Of a stretch of 64,000 nucleotides of DNA, positions 1 to 8,263 are shown in pieces. The stretch is from a bacterium. Lineage in GTDB: Bacteria > Hinthialibacterota > Hinthialibacteria > Hinthialibacterales > Hinthialibacteraceae. The notes under the pieces were generated by a model. It searched no databases and was not told where the DNA came from. It was given only the letters and a program-made list of their open reading frames with translations. A program made the position numbers and the translations under genes. Location of the stretch: contig WGLV01000006.1 of the NCBI GenBank assembly GCA_016125385.1, positions 1 to 64,000 of the forward strand. Direction: 5' to 3'. Position 1 is the stretch's first letter, and each line of letters starts with the position of its first letter.

Positions 1-73
1 CGCGGCGCAACAACTCATCCGCCAGATGCGATCCCAGAAAACCCGCGCCGCCGGTGATTAACGTACGAGGCAT
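1..73 (-). CDS. NAD-dependent sugar epimerase/dehydratase, N-terminal fragment
   Basis: Only the first 24 codons lie in the window; the rest runs off the left edge. The start ATG is at 71-73 on the minus strand. The N-terminus reads MPRTLITGGAGFLGSHLADE, which contains the GxxGxxG dinucleotide-binding loop of extended short-chain dehydrogenases (nucleotide-sugar epimerases and 4,6-dehydratases). The family is clear from this loop; the substrate cannot be judged from the fragment. Confidence 0.8.
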   Translation of the reverse strand, partial: MPRTLITGGAGFLGSHLADELLRR

Positions 74-210
74 TGTTTCGTCCTTAACCCGTTGAAATGG
101 TTCAAATCGCGCGTCCCGGCCCTGCGGCCGTTGACTCGGTGCATCCTATCAGCAGGCGGCGCCTGGAGCAAGTTTATCGGCGTGTGAGGGGAAGTTCCCT
201 TTTCATAAAC

Positions 211-252
211 AAAAACCGGGGCGGAATAAAAATCCCGCCCCGATGGTTTTTT
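211..252 (-). terminator. Rho-independent terminator (bidirectional) after the SufR-like gene
   Basis: Perfect 8-bp stem CGGGGCGG / CCGCCCCG (217-224 and 235-242) with a 10-nt loop. On the minus strand it is followed by GTTTTTG, on the plus strand by a T6 run. It lies 30 bp past the stop codon of the regulator at 282-929. Confidence 0.8.
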
Positions 253-281
253 CGTATCAGGTCTGCAAACGCCGCGTTGAA

Positions 282-929
282 TTACTTGTGTACGCAGCCG
301 CCGTTGCCGTTCCCTTTGACGAACTTGTAGACGCAGGCGTGACCGCCGTCGATCATGTGGTCGACGCGCTCGACCTGAAGCCCGATCAACTCACGGAACA
401 GCGCCAGTTCCTGCTGGCAGATTTCGGGGTACTCATGCGCGACCCGCGAAATCGGGCAGTTGTGCTCGACGAATTCGAACGAGCCGTCCCGGTCGGACAG
501 GTTGGTCATATACCCTTCCTGATCGCGTAGCTGGCTCAGGGTTTGAATCCGTTCGTCGGTTCCGCCGCCGTTCATGCGCGATTCATACTGGGTTTTCAGT
601 TTTTTGCGGCGCTGGTCGAGCAGCTGGCCGATCTTGTCGCGGCCGTCCATCTCTTCCATGGTGCGGAGCAGATTGATGATCAGATCGTTATACTGCTGGG
701 GGAAAAATTTGTCGGAACGGGGAGTGAGTTTGAAATACAACGCGGGACGCCCCGCTTTCTGCCGGACGAACTCTGAATCGAGCACGCCTTCTTTTTCCAT
801 CGCGGTCAGATGCTGGCGCGCGCCCATTGAGGTTACGCCTAACGCTTCGCCAACCTGTTTGGCGGTCATCTTTCCGTTTTTCTTAAGCAGACAAAGGATG
901 GTCATTCGGGTGGGACGTTCATTCGCCAT
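282..929 (-). CDS. SufR-like Fe-S cluster-sensing transcriptional repressor
   Basis: A 215-residue regulator. The N-terminal winged helix-turn-helix (about residues 5-70; 'TAKQVGEALGVTSMGARQHL') is of the ArsR/DeoR type. The C-terminal third carries the cysteine pattern of SufR, a repressor that binds a [4Fe-4S] cluster and controls suf genes: C158 in 'HNCPI', C171 in 'YPEIC' and C199 in 'HACVY', with a further C212 near the end. ATG at 929 was chosen because AGAGG sits 8-9 nt upstream; a TTG at 971 would overlap the promoter region. No suf genes are adjacent, so its targets are elsewhere or not visible. A strong promoter with flanking palindromes suggests autoregulation (inference). Confidence 0.75.
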   Translation of the reverse strand: MANERPTRMTILCLLKKNGKMTAKQVGEALGVTSMGARQHLTAMEKEGVLDSEFVRQKAGRPALYFKLTPRSDKFFPQQYNDLIINLLRTMEEMDGRDKIGQLLDQRRKKLKTQYESRMNGGGTDERIQTLSQLRDQEGYMTNLSDRDGSFEFVEHNCPISRVAHEYPEICQQELALFRELIGLQVERVDHMIDGGHACVYKFVKGNGNGGCVHK

Positions 930-962
930 GATGAAACCTCTCAAAGATGCGATGTTTTCCTG

Positions 963-1037
963 TTTGGGCAATCAGGAATTAGAAATTATATTAATATCTT
1001 AATTGAAATTGTCAATTATTATTTTGCCCAAATTGGG
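963..1037 (-). promoter_or_regulatory. Promoter and candidate operators of the SufR-like gene
   Basis: Reading leftward, -35 TTGACA (1010-1015) and -10 TATAAT (985-990) both match sigma-70 consensus, with a long 19-nt spacer. They lie inside a 9-bp inverted repeat, TTTGGGCAA (963-971) and TTGCCCAAA (1024-1032). The outer arm continues into an 11-bp palindrome CCCAAATTGGG (1027-1037). This placement would let a dimeric repressor block transcription. The suboptimal 19-nt spacer is also common in regulated promoters. The remaining 1038-1219 holds only A+T-rich DNA with two TTTATAAAG copies and no gene. Confidence 0.6.
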
Positions 1038-1219
1038 AGAATCGGAGGGAAGACCGTTTGCTCCTCTGTCTGATAGTATATCACGCTGGTTTATAAAGTG
1101 AATTTATAAAGATGGATTTTAATAACTTTTTTTATTATCTAGCCGGTTTATAGGGATTTATCTGTGATCCGCCTGAATTCGATGTCCTGATAAATCAACT
1201 ATCACGGCCCAACGGGGCC

Positions 1220-2260
1220 TCACTGGTTGAATTCAAATTTCTGCTCGTCCAGTTCGCGGTACGTCACCGCTTCGGTCGAACTGGCGATCGCGGAGAGCAC
1301 CACGCGCGCGTTGCCGAAGACCGGAGCCCACATATCGATGGAGGTTTCCCAGTTTTTGATGTCGACTGGAACAATGGTGGGCGACTTGGGATCGGTGGTA
1401 CGCGAGTCCCAGATCAACAACGCCAGCCGCTCGTCAGGGTGCAGCGTGGTGGGAGGCGGCGTTTGGAAGCGGATATGCACGATCTGCTGTTCGACGACTT
1501 TCTGCCCGCTGGAAGCCACGGTCAGCAGCACGCGCTCGCCTGAAGCGACCCGCGCGCCGGGGTTGGGCCGCTGTTCGAGCACCCGGCCCCATTGCGATGG
1601 ATCGTTGGTCTGGGTGTAACTCACGCTTTCCTTGCTCAGCTGAAACGGCTTGGGCGAGCCGGGATCAAGCACATCGTCGATGTCCATGCCGACGTAATTC
1701 GGCATGACGTAATCGGGCGGCTTGGGGCCGAGGCTGACCAGCAGGCTGACCGCCTTTTCCGGTACCAGCCGGGCGCCCGGCTCGGGGTCCTGCGCCAGCA
1801 CTTCGCCCTCGGGGTGGAGCGAATTAAACACGGCGGCGCGCTGGTTGATGTTGAGATGAGCGCTGCGCAGGTCGTATCCCACGTCGTTTTCATTCCCGCC
1901 CACCGCGTCTGGAATCATAGCCAGGCGCGGCCCCTGGCTGACGGTGATCTGAATGCGCCGGCCGATTTTGACCGAACTGTTGGGGTAAGGCCATTGTTCG
2001 ATCACGATGTCGGGCGGCGTCTCTTCGTCAATGACCTCGTCGATCGGCACGGCGACCTGTAATTCAGCCTCGGTCAGGGTCTCGATCGCCTTGGCCTTGG
2101 TCATACCCACCACGCGCGGCACCGCCACCGTCTCGCCTTGAATCAGATAATCGAGCAGAAAAAATCCGCCCAGCCCCATGCCGGCCATCAATAACACCAG
2201 CATGGTGACGCCGATCATGAAATTTCCGATCAGGCGAGCGAAAAAACGGATGATTCTCAT
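1220..2260 (-). CDS. Membrane-anchored PASTA-domain protein
   Basis: A 346-residue protein with one N-terminal transmembrane helix (about residues 10-37) followed by three PASTA-type repeats. Each repeat has the 'VP.vvGm...A...L' start and a 'PGARV..G..V.L.VS.G' end; they cover roughly residues 45-255. A C-terminal domain of about 90 residues is not recognised. PASTA domains bind peptidoglycan fragments and usually sit on Ser/Thr kinases or penicillin-binding proteins; no kinase or transpeptidase domain is present here. The gene follows rsmB by 6 nt, so the two are co-transcribed. An ATG at 2260 or the overlapping GTG at 2263 could both start it. Likely role: sensing or binding cell wall outside the membrane (inference). 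Confidence 0.75.
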   Translation of the reverse strand: MRIIRFFARLIGNFMIGVTMLVLLMAGMGLGGFFLLDYLIQGETVAVPRVVGMTKAKAIETLTEAELQVAVPIDEVIDEETPPDIVIEQWPYPNSSVKIGRRIQITVSQGPRLAMIPDAVGGNENDVGYDLRSAHLNINQRAAVFNSLHPEGEVLAQDPEPGARLVPEKAVSLLVSLGPKPPDYVMPNYVGMDIDDVLDPGSPKPFQLSKESVSYTQTNDPSQWGRVLEQRPNPGARVASGERVLLTVASSGQKVVEQQIVHIRFQTPPPTTLHPDERLALLIWDSRTTDPKSPTIVPVDIKNWETSIDMWAPVFGNARVVLSAIASSTEAVTYRELDEQKFEFNQ

Positions 2261-2269
2261 CACGGGCGG

Positions 2270-3673
2270 TTATGCCTTTCCGCGAAAATCGTTTGATGGT
2301 CCCCGTCGCCGCAACCGGGCGGCGAACGCGCCGTCGAGCCCCGTTTCGGCGGGCTGAATGGTCAACAGGCCGCGCTCGTCGAGACGGTCCAGAAACGCCG
2401 ATGGAATCGCCGCCGTGGGCGGCTCGATCGTAAATGACTCATTGCGTTGAATAAAACGCTCGACCACCTGTTCGTTCTCGGCGGGCGAGAGCGTGCAGGT
2501 TGAGTATATCAGCGCACCGCCGGGTTTCACCGCCGCCGCGCATCGTTCCAGCATGGCGAGCGCCTGATCGCCCAGCCGTTGCGAATCGCCGGGGTCGAGC
2601 CGCCAGCGCAAATCGGGATGACGCCGGAAGGCGCCCCATCCGGTGCAGGGCGCGTCGACGGCCACCAGATCGAACGGTTGCTGAAAGTGTAGGTCATCCT
2701 TCAGGATGTCCAAGACCCGGGTTTCGATGCAGCGAAGCCCCAGCCCGAGGCGCTCGCTCTCCAGCCGGCGCAGCCGCGCTTCAGCTCGGTCGGTGGCGAG
2801 CAGGCTTCCCTCGCCGCGCAGGGCGTCGGCCAGCGCGAACGCCTTGCCGCCGGGGGCGGCGCAGGCGTCCCAGATGCGCATGCCCGGCTGAGCGCCCGCC
2901 GCGGCCGCCGCCAGCATGGCGGCGCCGTCCTGCACGACCCATTCGGTTTGCTCAAACAGCCAGGGCGTTACCGAATCGTCGCCGATTTCGATCCTGTTCA
3001 AAAAACGGTCGTCGGCGGAAAACCGAACGCCGTTTTCGTTTAAAATCGCCTCCGCTTCGCCGCGTGGAACCCGCAGCCGCAATGAGAGCGGCGCGCGGGT
3101 GTTGTTATATTCGCACAGCGCGCGCGCCTTTTGTTCGCCCCACAACTTGATCCAGCGATTGACCAGCCAGCCGGGGTGCGACTGCGTGACGGTTAAATAG
3201 GGGATGGCGCCATCGCCTGGAGCGGGCCATTTGAGATTCGCTTTTTCACGATCGAGCGAGCGCAGAATGCCGTTCACTGCTTTCGACAGGCCGCCCAGCC
3301 GATTCGCGCGGGTCAGTTCGACCGCGTCGGATACGATCGCGTAGGCGGGGACGCGATCGAGAAAGAGCAACTGGTACGCCGAAAGTTCCAGTATCCGTTG
3401 AACGATCGGCGGCAGGGCATCCCACTGTTTGGCGAAACGGCGCAGGGCGAAGCGGACGCGCCCCAGCCAGCGGCAGGTCCCCCGGGTGATTTCGCGCGCG
3501 AGGGCTGAATCGCGCGAATCGAAGGCCTCGTCGTCCACGTCGCTGGCGGCGTCGAGCAGGGTGACCTGGCGCGAGAGACAATCGTCGAGCCATTGCAGCG
3601 CCAGCGTTCGGGCGGGCGAAGGCGCCTTGGCGTTACGCGGTTTATTCATCGATTGTTGGGGGCGTTTAGGCAT
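2270..3673 (-). CDS. rsmB: 16S rRNA (cytosine-C5)-methyltransferase RsmB
   Basis: Methylates a cytosine of 16S rRNA using S-adenosylmethionine. The N-terminal NusB-like RNA-binding domain (about residues 22-150) precedes the Rossmann methyltransferase domain. Visible motifs are the SAM-binding WDACAAPGGK (268-277), the general motif IV D-A-P-C (340-343) and the catalytic-cysteine motif S-T-C (C393). Length of 467 residues is normal. Start codon is uncertain: an ATG at 3649 is also possible and neither has a strong ribosome-binding site. It is the first gene of a two-gene unit with the PASTA protein, a pairing that recurs in other bacteria. Confidence 0.9.
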   Translation of the reverse strand: MPKRPQQSMNKPRNAKAPSPARTLALQWLDDCLSRQVTLLDAASDVDDEAFDSRDSALAREITRGTCRWLGRVRFALRRFAKQWDALPPIVQRILELSAYQLLFLDRVPAYAIVSDAVELTRANRLGGLSKAVNGILRSLDREKANLKWPAPGDGAIPYLTVTQSHPGWLVNRWIKLWGEQKARALCEYNNTRAPLSLRLRVPRGEAEAILNENGVRFSADDRFLNRIEIGDDSVTPWLFEQTEWVVQDGAAMLAAAAAGAQPGMRIWDACAAPGGKAFALADALRGEGSLLATDRAEARLRRLESERLGLGLRCIETRVLDILKDDLHFQQPFDLVAVDAPCTGWGAFRRHPDLRWRLDPGDSQRLGDQALAMLERCAAAVKPGGALIYSTCTLSPAENEQVVERFIQRNESFTIEPPTAAIPSAFLDRLDERGLLTIQPAETGLDGAFAARLRRRGPSNDFRGKA

Positions 3674-3694
3674 GGGAGCTTTGTCTGCATTGAT

Positions 3695-3730
3695 TCACGA
3701 AAACTCGAAAAGACACGAATTCCACGAATA
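3695..3730. repeat. 36-bp direct repeat, copy 1 (3' side of GxxExxY gene)
   Basis: Starts TCACGAAAACTCGAAAAGAC and ends CCACGAATA. The identical 36 bp recurs at 4201-4236 in the same orientation. The two copies bracket the GxxExxY gene, about 0.5 kb apart. Confidence 0.9.
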
Positions 3731-3737
3731 TTCAGTC

Positions 3738-4110
3738 TTAGTTTACGATTCGTTTGATTTCCAACTTTTTTGCTCCAAAGTTGAGAAGAAGTCCGATTTT
3801 TTTCTGCGGCGCGCAAATACGAGAGAGTTTGAATGAAATCGACATCCTCGAGCGCGGCTTTGGCTTTGATCTCAATCAGGCAGGCGCCGGCAAAAAAATC
3901 CACTCGCTTTTTCCCCACTTTTTTGCCTTTATAAAAAACGGTTATTTCCGCTTCGCGTGAAAACTCGATTCCCCGGAAAGCCAGTTCGTAAAACAGAGCT
4001 CGTTGATAAATCACTTCCTGAAAACCGGGCCCGAGCGTGTTATGGACTTCAAGAGCGGCGGCGATGATTTCCGATGTGCCATCGTTGAATTCATGTCTAC
4101 CTTGGCTCAT
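3738..4110 (-). pseudogene. GxxExxY (PDDEXK-type) protein, frameshifted
   Basis: The N-terminal 100 residues match the small GxxExxY family: 'NTLGPGFQEVIYQRAL' carries the name motif, and 'VDFFAGACLIEIKA' supplies the nuclease-like D...ExK. After 'LSYLRA' the frame leaves the family and continues into nonsense to 3646. Removing one A from the A7 run at 3797-3803 restores the usual ending (…GLLLNFG..KLEIKRIV) and a stop at 3738-3740. So this is a +1 frameshift in a homopolymer: a real mutation, a phase-variable tract, or a sequencing error. The gene sits among short repeats on both sides and is unrelated to the rsmB unit. Confidence 0.75.
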
Positions 4111-4200
4111 GATCTTTCTGTTTGAAATGAACCACGTTGTATTTGGTTTATGTTTCTCATTCTTGCATTCTTGATCTTGTTGAGTTCAGTCCGTATTGAA

Positions 4201-4236
4201 TCACGAAAACTCGAAAAGACACGAATTCCACGAATA
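4201..4236. repeat. 36-bp direct repeat, copy 2 (5' side of GxxExxY gene)
   Basis: Identical to 3695-3730, same strand. The match extends a few bases further on the left side with one difference (attga[a/t]tcacga). Confidence 0.9.
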
Positions 4237-4250
4237 ACAGCATTAAAGGA

Positions 4251-4406
4251 TTTTTTCGTGCTTTTCTTTTGCTTCGTGCTTTCGTGATTCAAAAATCTCG
4301 AGACCAACAAGAACCACGAATTCGAAACGAGCGCGTCCCTCTTGCGTAATTTATCTGCTTTTCTCGTGTTTTTCTTTTGCTTCGTGTTTTCGTAATTCAA
4401 AAAACG
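4251..4406. repeat. Pair of degenerate CACGAA-type repeats
   Basis: Two similar 40-bp blocks, 4257-4296 and 4363-4403. Both read TCGTG[C/T]TTTTCTTTTGCTTCGTG followed by [C/T]TTTCGT[G/A]ATTCAAAAA. On the minus strand they give the same CACGAA / GAAAAGCACGAA wording as the 36-bp repeats, so the whole stretch 4111-4440 is repeat-derived. No gene is supported there; the open frame crossing it merely translates the repeats. Confidence 0.75.
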
Positions 4407-4472
4407 AAAATAATCAGAAATAGAAAAACACCGCGAACCGATGCAACGATATCGTAAAAGCGCGGAAAGCAT

Positions 4473-4501
4473 GAGGGGGACCGCGCAACGCGATCCCCCT
4501 C
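4473..4501. terminator. Hairpin 3' of the YugP-type protease gene
   Basis: Stem GAGGGGGA-x-CGCG / CGCG-x-TCCCCCTC with a 3-nt loop, 32 bp after the stop codon of the protease gene. It lacks a U-tract, so termination is likely but not certain. Confidence 0.5.
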
Positions 4502-4533
4502 GGTTTGTGTGTGGAATTATTGGAACGAACGGC

Positions 4534-5238
4534 TTAGTCGCGCCGGCCTCCGATAAAGAACGAGGCGTAATACAGTAGCATCAGGATGGAGCCGATGGCG
4601 GCGGCGACATAGGTCAGCGCGGCGGCGCGCAACACTCGCCCGGTACCCGCGTGTTCTTCCGACGTGACGATGCCGTATTGATTCAGGCAGACCATCGCGC
4701 GGCGGCTGGCGTCGAACTCAACCGGCAAGGTAATGATGGTGAACAGCACCGACATCGCGTAGAACAACACGCCGGCGATGCCCAGCATGATGCCGAACTG
4801 TCCCATCGCGAATTGCAGGAAAATACCCGCCATGATCAGAATCATACCCAGTTGTGAGCCTGTCATCGCCAGCGGATAAAACCCTTGACGCAGTTTCAAC
4901 GGCAGGTAACCCACTTTGTCCTGCAGGGCGTGGCCCGCTTCGTGCGCCGCGACGCCGACCGAGGCGACCGACGGTTGATCGTATACCACGCTCGAAAGGC
5001 GCAGCACGCGAGAACTGGGGTCGTAGTGGTCGGTCAGTTCGCCCGCCACGCGTTCGATGCGGATGTCCTGCAATCCGTTGGCGTCGAGAATGTATCGCGC
5101 CGCGCGGGCGCCGTTCATCCCGCTGCGAATCGGAACCTGGCTGTAACGCGCGAAGGTCGCCTGTACGCCTTTGCTGGCCAGCCCCATCATCGCCATGATG
5201 GCCAGGGTGATCAGCATGTACATCGGATCGAATATCAT
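4534..5238 (-). CDS. YugP-type membrane zinc metallopeptidase
   Basis: A 234-residue integral membrane protease of the YugP (neutral zinc metallopeptidase 2) family. The HEAGH zinc-binding motif is at residues 99-103. It is preceded by the family's 'HYDPSSRVLRLS..VY..PSVASVGVAAHEAGHA' region and followed by three hydrophobic segments; a first membrane helix is at residues 7-25. ATG at 5238 is favoured over upstream options because GAGG lies 7 nt before it and the length then matches the family (about 225-235). It stands alone. The 265 bp upstream (5239-5503) hold no gene that I can see. Confidence 0.85.
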   Translation of the reverse strand: MIFDPMYMLITLAIMAMMGLASKGVQATFARYSQVPIRSGMNGARAARYILDANGLQDIRIERVAGELTDHYDPSSRVLRLSSVVYDQPSVASVGVAAHEAGHALQDKVGYLPLKLRQGFYPLAMTGSQLGMILIMAGIFLQFAMGQFGIMLGIAGVLFYAMSVLFTIITLPVEFDASRRAMVCLNQYGIVTSEEHAGTGRVLRAAALTYVAAAIGSILMLLYYASFFIGGRRD

Positions 5239-5503
5239 CGTTTTCCTCGTTTTTGTCTCCAGAAGACGGAGAGGATTTAAGAACTGTTTTTGTCGTGAGG
5301 CCGCCGTGTTTTGTTCGCTTTTTTTAACGGAACTCACGCTCGGATTGTTACGCAAAAAACGTGCAAATGCCCATGAATTCAGTCGCGATTGCGTTATGTA
5401 TATACGAATCAGTGAATAAATACTTTCACGTTATGCGGAAACGTTTATGGCCGGCTGAGCCGGAATGGCTCACTGAAGAAAATTGACGGGTTAAAAAAGA
5501 TTG

Positions 5504-6682
5504 TCAGGCGTTCGCGGACGCCTGCGATTTCCGCACGGCCAGAACCAGCGCCGCCGAGATGCCGACCAGCGTCGCGCCCGCCGCGAAAGGCGAATGCGCG
5601 CCCGCCGCACCGAACAACGCCGTGCCGAGCAACGGCCCGAGAATACGCCCCATGCTGGCCATCGACTGATTCAGCCCCAGCATGCCGCCCTGAACTTCCT
5701 GAGCGCTGAACTGCGAAATCAGGCTGACCAGCGCGGGCGAGGCGAACCCGGCGCTGACCGACATGATGAACACCGAGGTGAGAAACATCGTGGGCGTTTG
5801 CGATTCGCTGATGAGCATCAGCCCCGCGAAGACGCCGAATACGCCCATCGTCAATACGTTAAAGTCGCCCAGCCGCTTCGAGACGCGCCCCACCATGCCG
5901 CCCTGGATGAACGTCATCACCAGCCCCACGCCGAACAGCACCAGGCCGTTGGTGCGGGCGTTCCAGCCGAACTGGTCGAGCACGAACAGCGCGAAGGTGC
6001 TCTCCATCGCTGAAAACGCGATGTAATACAGCAGCGAGGTCAACAGCAGCGTCGGTACGCAGCGCATGCCGAGCGCGCTTGAAATCAGCCCCCATGAATA
6101 CCGCTTGCGAACCGGCGACTCCACGTCGGCGCGCTTGGTTTCGGGCAGCATGAAAGCCGCCATGCAGAAATCGAGACCCGACAGACCGGCGGCGATCAGA
6201 AAGGGAAGCGTGTAATTATGTTCGCCGACAAAGACGCCCGCCATCGCCGGGCCGAAGACGAAGCCCAGCCCGATCGCCGCGCCCACCATGCCCATGCCCT
6301 TGGTGCGTTTTTCGGGCGGCATCACGTCGGCGATGATCGCGTTGGCGGTCGAGATGTTGGCGGCCGCCACGCCGGACAGAATGCGCGAGATGAACAGGCC
6401 GGTCAGCGTGTGTGAGTATGCGAAAATCAGGTACCCCGCCGTCGAGCCCGCCAGACTCAGCAGAATAATCGGCCTCCGCCCCGCCCGGTCCGATATCGCG
6501 CCCCACAGCGGCGCGAATAAAAACTGGGCCAGCGAGTACGACGTCATTAGCAGGCCCACCATGAAAGGCGAGGCCCCATAGTCGACGGCGACGTAAGGGA
6601 GAAGCGGGATGAGAATCCCGAAACCGAGCAGATCGAGGAATACGGTGAAAAATACGACGGGTAAGACCGAACGGTTATTCAT
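5504..6682 (-). CDS. MFS transporter, TetA/DHA1-like drug:proton antiporter
   Basis: A 392-residue protein with about 12 hydrophobic segments. The DHA1/TetA signature is present: loop 2-3 motif 'GAISDRAGRRPIIL', and 'GFGILIPLLPYVA' in helix 1. The repeat half has the weaker counterpart 'GRVSKRLGD'. Such proteins export small hydrophobic compounds using the proton gradient; the substrate cannot be predicted. ATG at 6682 begins right before the first membrane helix; no clear ribosome-binding site is seen. Divergent from purD. Confidence 0.85.
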   Translation of the reverse strand: MNNRSVLPVVFFTVFLDLLGFGILIPLLPYVAVDYGASPFMVGLLMTSYSLAQFLFAPLWGAISDRAGRRPIILLSLAGSTAGYLIFAYSHTLTGLFISRILSGVAAANISTANAIIADVMPPEKRTKGMGMVGAAIGLGFVFGPAMAGVFVGEHNYTLPFLIAAGLSGLDFCMAAFMLPETKRADVESPVRKRYSWGLISSALGMRCVPTLLLTSLLYYIAFSAMESTFALFVLDQFGWNARTNGLVLFGVGLVMTFIQGGMVGRVSKRLGDFNVLTMGVFGVFAGLMLISESQTPTMFLTSVFIMSVSAGFASPALVSLISQFSAQEVQGGMLGLNQSMASMGRILGPLLGTALFGAAGAHSPFAAGATLVGISAALVLAVRKSQASANA

Positions 6683-6798
6683 AAGCGAAACATTGAGTCC
6701 CGTGTGGAATCGTAGTGGTTGATCTCCTGCTGCCGTGGCGTAACGTCTTTTCAAATTTGTAGCCGAGATTGAAGGCTTTCACTAGGGTGAGGCGATCC

Positions 6799-6827
6799 TT
6801 GGTCGATGACGCGGGCTGAGTTACTAT
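6799..6827 (+). promoter_or_regulatory. Sigma-70 promoter of purD
   Basis: -35 TTGGTC (6799-6804), 17-nt spacer, -10 TACTAT (6822-6827). It lies 45 bp before the purD start, in the divergent gap with the MFS gene. Confidence 0.5.
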
Positions 6828-6871
6828 GCTTGCGCGTATTGAACAAGTTTCCGTCAAGATTGGAGAAAACC

Positions 6872-8173
6872 ATGCGCAAGCGGCCTAAAAACGTCATCGT
6901 CGTGGGCGGCGGTGGACGCGAGCATGCGCTGATCTGGAAGTTGAATCAGTCCGATGAAATCAGCGATATCTGGAGCATCCCCGGCAACGCGGGCGCGGCC
7001 GAACTGGCCCGGCGCGTGCCGATGTCGTCCGATTCGGTCAGCAATATCGCCTCGTTTTCGCTGGTCGAGCGCAGCGCGCTGGTGGTGATCGGCCCCGAGG
7101 CGCCGCTGGCGCTGGGGCTGGCGGACTGTTGCCGGGTCGAGGGCGTCACGGCGTTCGGTCCCTCGCAGCGGGCGGCGCGCATCGAGAGTTCAAAGCGCTT
7201 CGCGCGCGAGCTGATGAAAAAATACGGCGTCCCCACGCCCGAGTTCGAATCGTTTACCGATCCCGGCGCGGCGAAGGCCTTCGTCAGCCTGCTGGCTGAA
7301 CGCGGCAAGCGATGCGTGGTAAAGGCTGACGGTCTGGCGGCGGGCAAGGGCGCCATCGTCACCAGTACGCCTGAAGAAGCCGCCGCCGCCATTGATCTCT
7401 GCCTGGTTGAAAGAGCGTTCGGCGAATCCGGCCAGACCGTCGTGGTGGAAGAACGCCTTGAGGGCCCCGAACTGTCGGTCTTCGCGATCACCGACGGCAA
7501 AAACCTGGTGGTGTTGCCCCCCGCGCAGGATCACAAACCCATCGGTGAAGGCGATACCGGCCCCAACACCGGCGGCATGGGCGCGTATAGCCCGGTCCCC
7601 CTCGCTACCGATGAATTGATGAACGAGATCATCGAAACCGTACTCAAGCCCACCGTTCGCGGTATGGAATCGGAAGGCTGTCCGTATAGTGGACTGTTGT
7701 ACGCGGGCCTGATGATACACGAAGGCAAGCCGTTCGTGATCGAATTCAACTGCCGTTTCGGCGATCCCGAGACGCAGGCGGTTCTGCCCGTCATCGAAGA
7801 AGACCTGTTCCCGCTGCTGATGGGCTCGGCCACGGGGGCGCTCGGCGAAGACCGCGTCATCAAGGCGTCGGGATGCGCGATGACGGTGGTGCTCGCCTCG
7901 GGCGGATACCCCGGCTCGTATGAAAAAGGCAAGGTCATCGAAGGCCTCGACCGGGTGAAAAACGAGATGGACGGCAAAGCCATCGTCTTTCACGCGGGCA
8001 CGGAAACCCAGGACGGAAAAACCGTCACTGCGGGCGGCCGCGTGCTGGCGGTGACGGGGCTGGGCGCGACGTTTGACGAAGCCCGCGCCAACGCCTACGC
8101 GGCGGCGGATCTGATTACCTTCGAAGGAAAATACCTGCGCCGCGACATCGGCTACCGCTTGAACAACGCATAA
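6872..8173 (+). CDS. purD: Phosphoribosylamine-glycine ligase
   Basis: Catalyses ATP-dependent ligation of glycine to phosphoribosylamine, the second step of purine synthesis. The 433-residue sequence has the N-terminal 'VIVVGGGGREHAL' fold, an ATP-grasp domain ('KADGLAAGKGAIV'), the GARS signature 'FNCRFGDPETQA', and the C-terminal domain 'CAMTVVLASGGYPGSY'. ATG at 6872 was chosen: GGAG lies about 7 nt upstream and the length fits. No other pur gene is adjacent; it is a single-gene unit ended by a strong terminator. Confidence 0.95.
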   Translation: MRKRPKNVIVVGGGGREHALIWKLNQSDEISDIWSIPGNAGAAELARRVPMSSDSVSNIASFSLVERSALVVIGPEAPLALGLADCCRVEGVTAFGPSQRAARIESSKRFARELMKKYGVPTPEFESFTDPGAAKAFVSLLAERGKRCVVKADGLAAGKGAIVTSTPEEAAAAIDLCLVERAFGESGQTVVVEERLEGPELSVFAITDGKNLVVLPPAQDHKPIGEGDTGPNTGGMGAYSPVPLATDELMNEIIETVLKPTVRGMESEGCPYSGLLYAGLMIHEGKPFVIEFNCRFGDPETQAVLPVIEEDLFPLLMGSATGALGEDRVIKASGCAMTVVLASGGYPGSYEKGKVIEGLDRVKNEMDGKAIVFHAGTETQDGKTVTAGGRVLAVTGLGATFDEARANAYAAADLITFEGKYLRRDIGYRLNNA

Positions 8174-8201
8174 CAGACGCCGAATTTTTTGAATCGAATT
8201 G

Positions 8202-8234
8202 AAAAAAGGCTCCCCACACCCGGGGAGCCTTTTT
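8202..8234. terminator. Strong bidirectional terminator between purD and epimerase
   Basis: AAAAAAGGCTCCCC / GGGGAGCCTTTTT with a 6-nt loop: a perfect GC-rich stem with A- and T-runs, so it works on both strands. It separates the converging purD and the gene ending at 8264. Confidence 0.9.
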
Positions 8235-8263
8235 GATTTCCTATATACATCTCGTCTCGAAGA

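Noticed and set aside
4107-4472. A 121-codon minus-strand open frame before the GxxExxY gene
   Set aside because: It only translates the CACGAA-type repeats (NYENTKQKKNTRK, NHESTKQKKSTKK) and has no ribosome-binding site.
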